Assembly (NCBI RefSeq): GCF_021440195.1
Contig: NZ_JAJTSZ010000002.1
Coordinates: 248,001 to 312,000 of the forward strand
Source: Dyadobacter sp. CY356
GTDB lineage: Bacteria > Bacteroidota > Bacteroidia > Cytophagales > Spirosomataceae
Length of the DNA stretch: 64,000 nucleotides
Direction of reading: 5' to 3'
Every line of letters begins with the position of its first letter. Position 1 is the first letter of the stretch. Position numbers and translations under genes: made by a program. Below the pieces are notes generated by a model that had not been told where the DNA came from, ran no database searches, and saw only the letters and a list, made by a program, of their open reading frames with translations. Below, piece by piece: positions 63,556 to 64,000 of this stretch.

Positions 63556-64000
63556 ATGTTAAAAAAAACAATGCTGTTGCCGGCATTTTTGCTTGCGTCA
63601 TTTTTAAGTAATGCCCAGCCTATTTCACCAACACCTGATCAGATCAAAGCACTCACTGCAAGTTGGAAAGGTGAACGTTCGGCAGACGGTCGTCCAAAGG
63701 TTTCTGATGCAATCCTGGCCCGTTTGAAGAATATTTCCATTGAAGAAGCCTGGGGTGTTTTAAGAAATAAAGGTTATCAAAACCAATACGAAGGCGACTG
63801 GCAGTTGATTCATCCGGATAGTTCGATGACGGGCCGTGTGGTTACTGCTCAATACGTTCCACTACGGCCTGATTTACAGGATTATATAAAAGAAACCGGT
63901 AAAAAAGAAGGACGAAATCCTGCCGGAGGAACAAATTCCTGGCCCATTGATGTGCTCACCAACGGAGATGTGTACGTGGCTGACGGGTACGGAAAAATTG
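63556..64000 (+). CDS. RraA-family protein (3' end beyond window)
   Basis: 148 codons are visible from the ATG at 63556. A signal sequence LLPAFLLASFLSNAQP indicates export. The body reads PKVSDAILARLKNISIEEAWGVLRNKGY, then GRVVTAQYVPLRPDLQ and GTNSWPIDVLTNGDVYVADGYGKI, the RraA / dimethylmenaquinone methyltransferase-like fold. Members include 4-hydroxy-4-methyl-2-oxoglutarate aldolases; most in this group have unknown substrate. It may act on a product of the adjacent SusC/SusD system (inference). The active-site part is not visible. Confidence 0.8.
   Translation, partial: MLKKTMLLPAFLLASFLSNAQPISPTPDQIKALTASWKGERSADGRPKVSDAILARLKNISIEEAWGVLRNKGYQNQYEGDWQLIHPDSSMTGRVVTAQYVPLRPDLQDYIKETGKKEGRNPAGGTNSWPIDVLTNGDVYVADGYGKI

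Overview
The window looks like chromosomal DNA from a Bacteroidota member of the order Cytophagales, most like Dyadobacter or Spirosoma. This is inferred from gene content and protein style; no database was searched. The supporting signs are two SusC/SusD outer-membrane nutrient pairs, an ECF sigma factor with a FecR anti-sigma, secreted proteins with type IX secretion sorting domains, an Arm-domain tyrosine recombinase, TAnnTTTG-type -7 promoter boxes and few Shine-Dalgarno sequences.

Positions 1-1245 are the right-hand end of an integrative element that extends off the left edge. They hold an integrase reading leftward, repeats that could be integrase arm sites, and a displaced 3' half of a CAT-anticodon tRNA gene with its terminator, which acts as the attachment site. 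Next to it is a PIN toxin/antitoxin pair whose toxin is frameshifted. Positions 2.1-7.3 kb are a redox-accessory stretch of regulator-enzyme pairs: AraC with an FAD monooxygenase, AraC with an SDR reductase, and HxlR divergent from a second SDR with a clear operator between them.

Positions 7.4-24.4 kb are mostly core genes: an ABC exporter, a 2OG-Fe(II) oxygenase, holA, ACP phosphodiesterase, a SlyD-type PPIase, dCMP deaminase, a DUF922 protease, an overlapping phoH / secreted M43 protease / comEC cluster, dnaB, rlmD and a large surface protein with a CHU_C tail. Positions 24.5-41.3 kb are accessory again. They hold a second broken PIN toxin, an Rrf2 regulator and its YwnB-like reductase that share one operator sequence, a porin, tex, a secreted cyclophilin, small membrane and secreted proteins, a luciferase-like oxidoreductase, a WYL regulator broken by an in-frame TAG, an unrecognised lipoprotein with an FMN reductase, an oligopeptidase B-type lipoprotein and a collagen-like lipoprotein. 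polA follows.

From 44.8 kb to the right edge the theme is outer-membrane nutrient uptake with periplasmic oxidation. There is a SusC/SusD pair without an STN domain, threonine synthase with a LysR regulator, and a two-gene unit of a DUF1080/PA14-like protein and a beta-propeller dehydrogenase fused to an azurin-like copper domain. An ECF sigma / FecR / STN-SusC / SusD signalling locus follows, with an RraA-family gene running off the end. No CRISPR array, rRNA, complete tRNA or insertion sequence was seen. The most unusual items are the attachment site, the three disrupted genes, the paired Rrf2 operators and the dehydrogenase-azurin fusion. I found no clear evidence of a wholly new multi-gene system.
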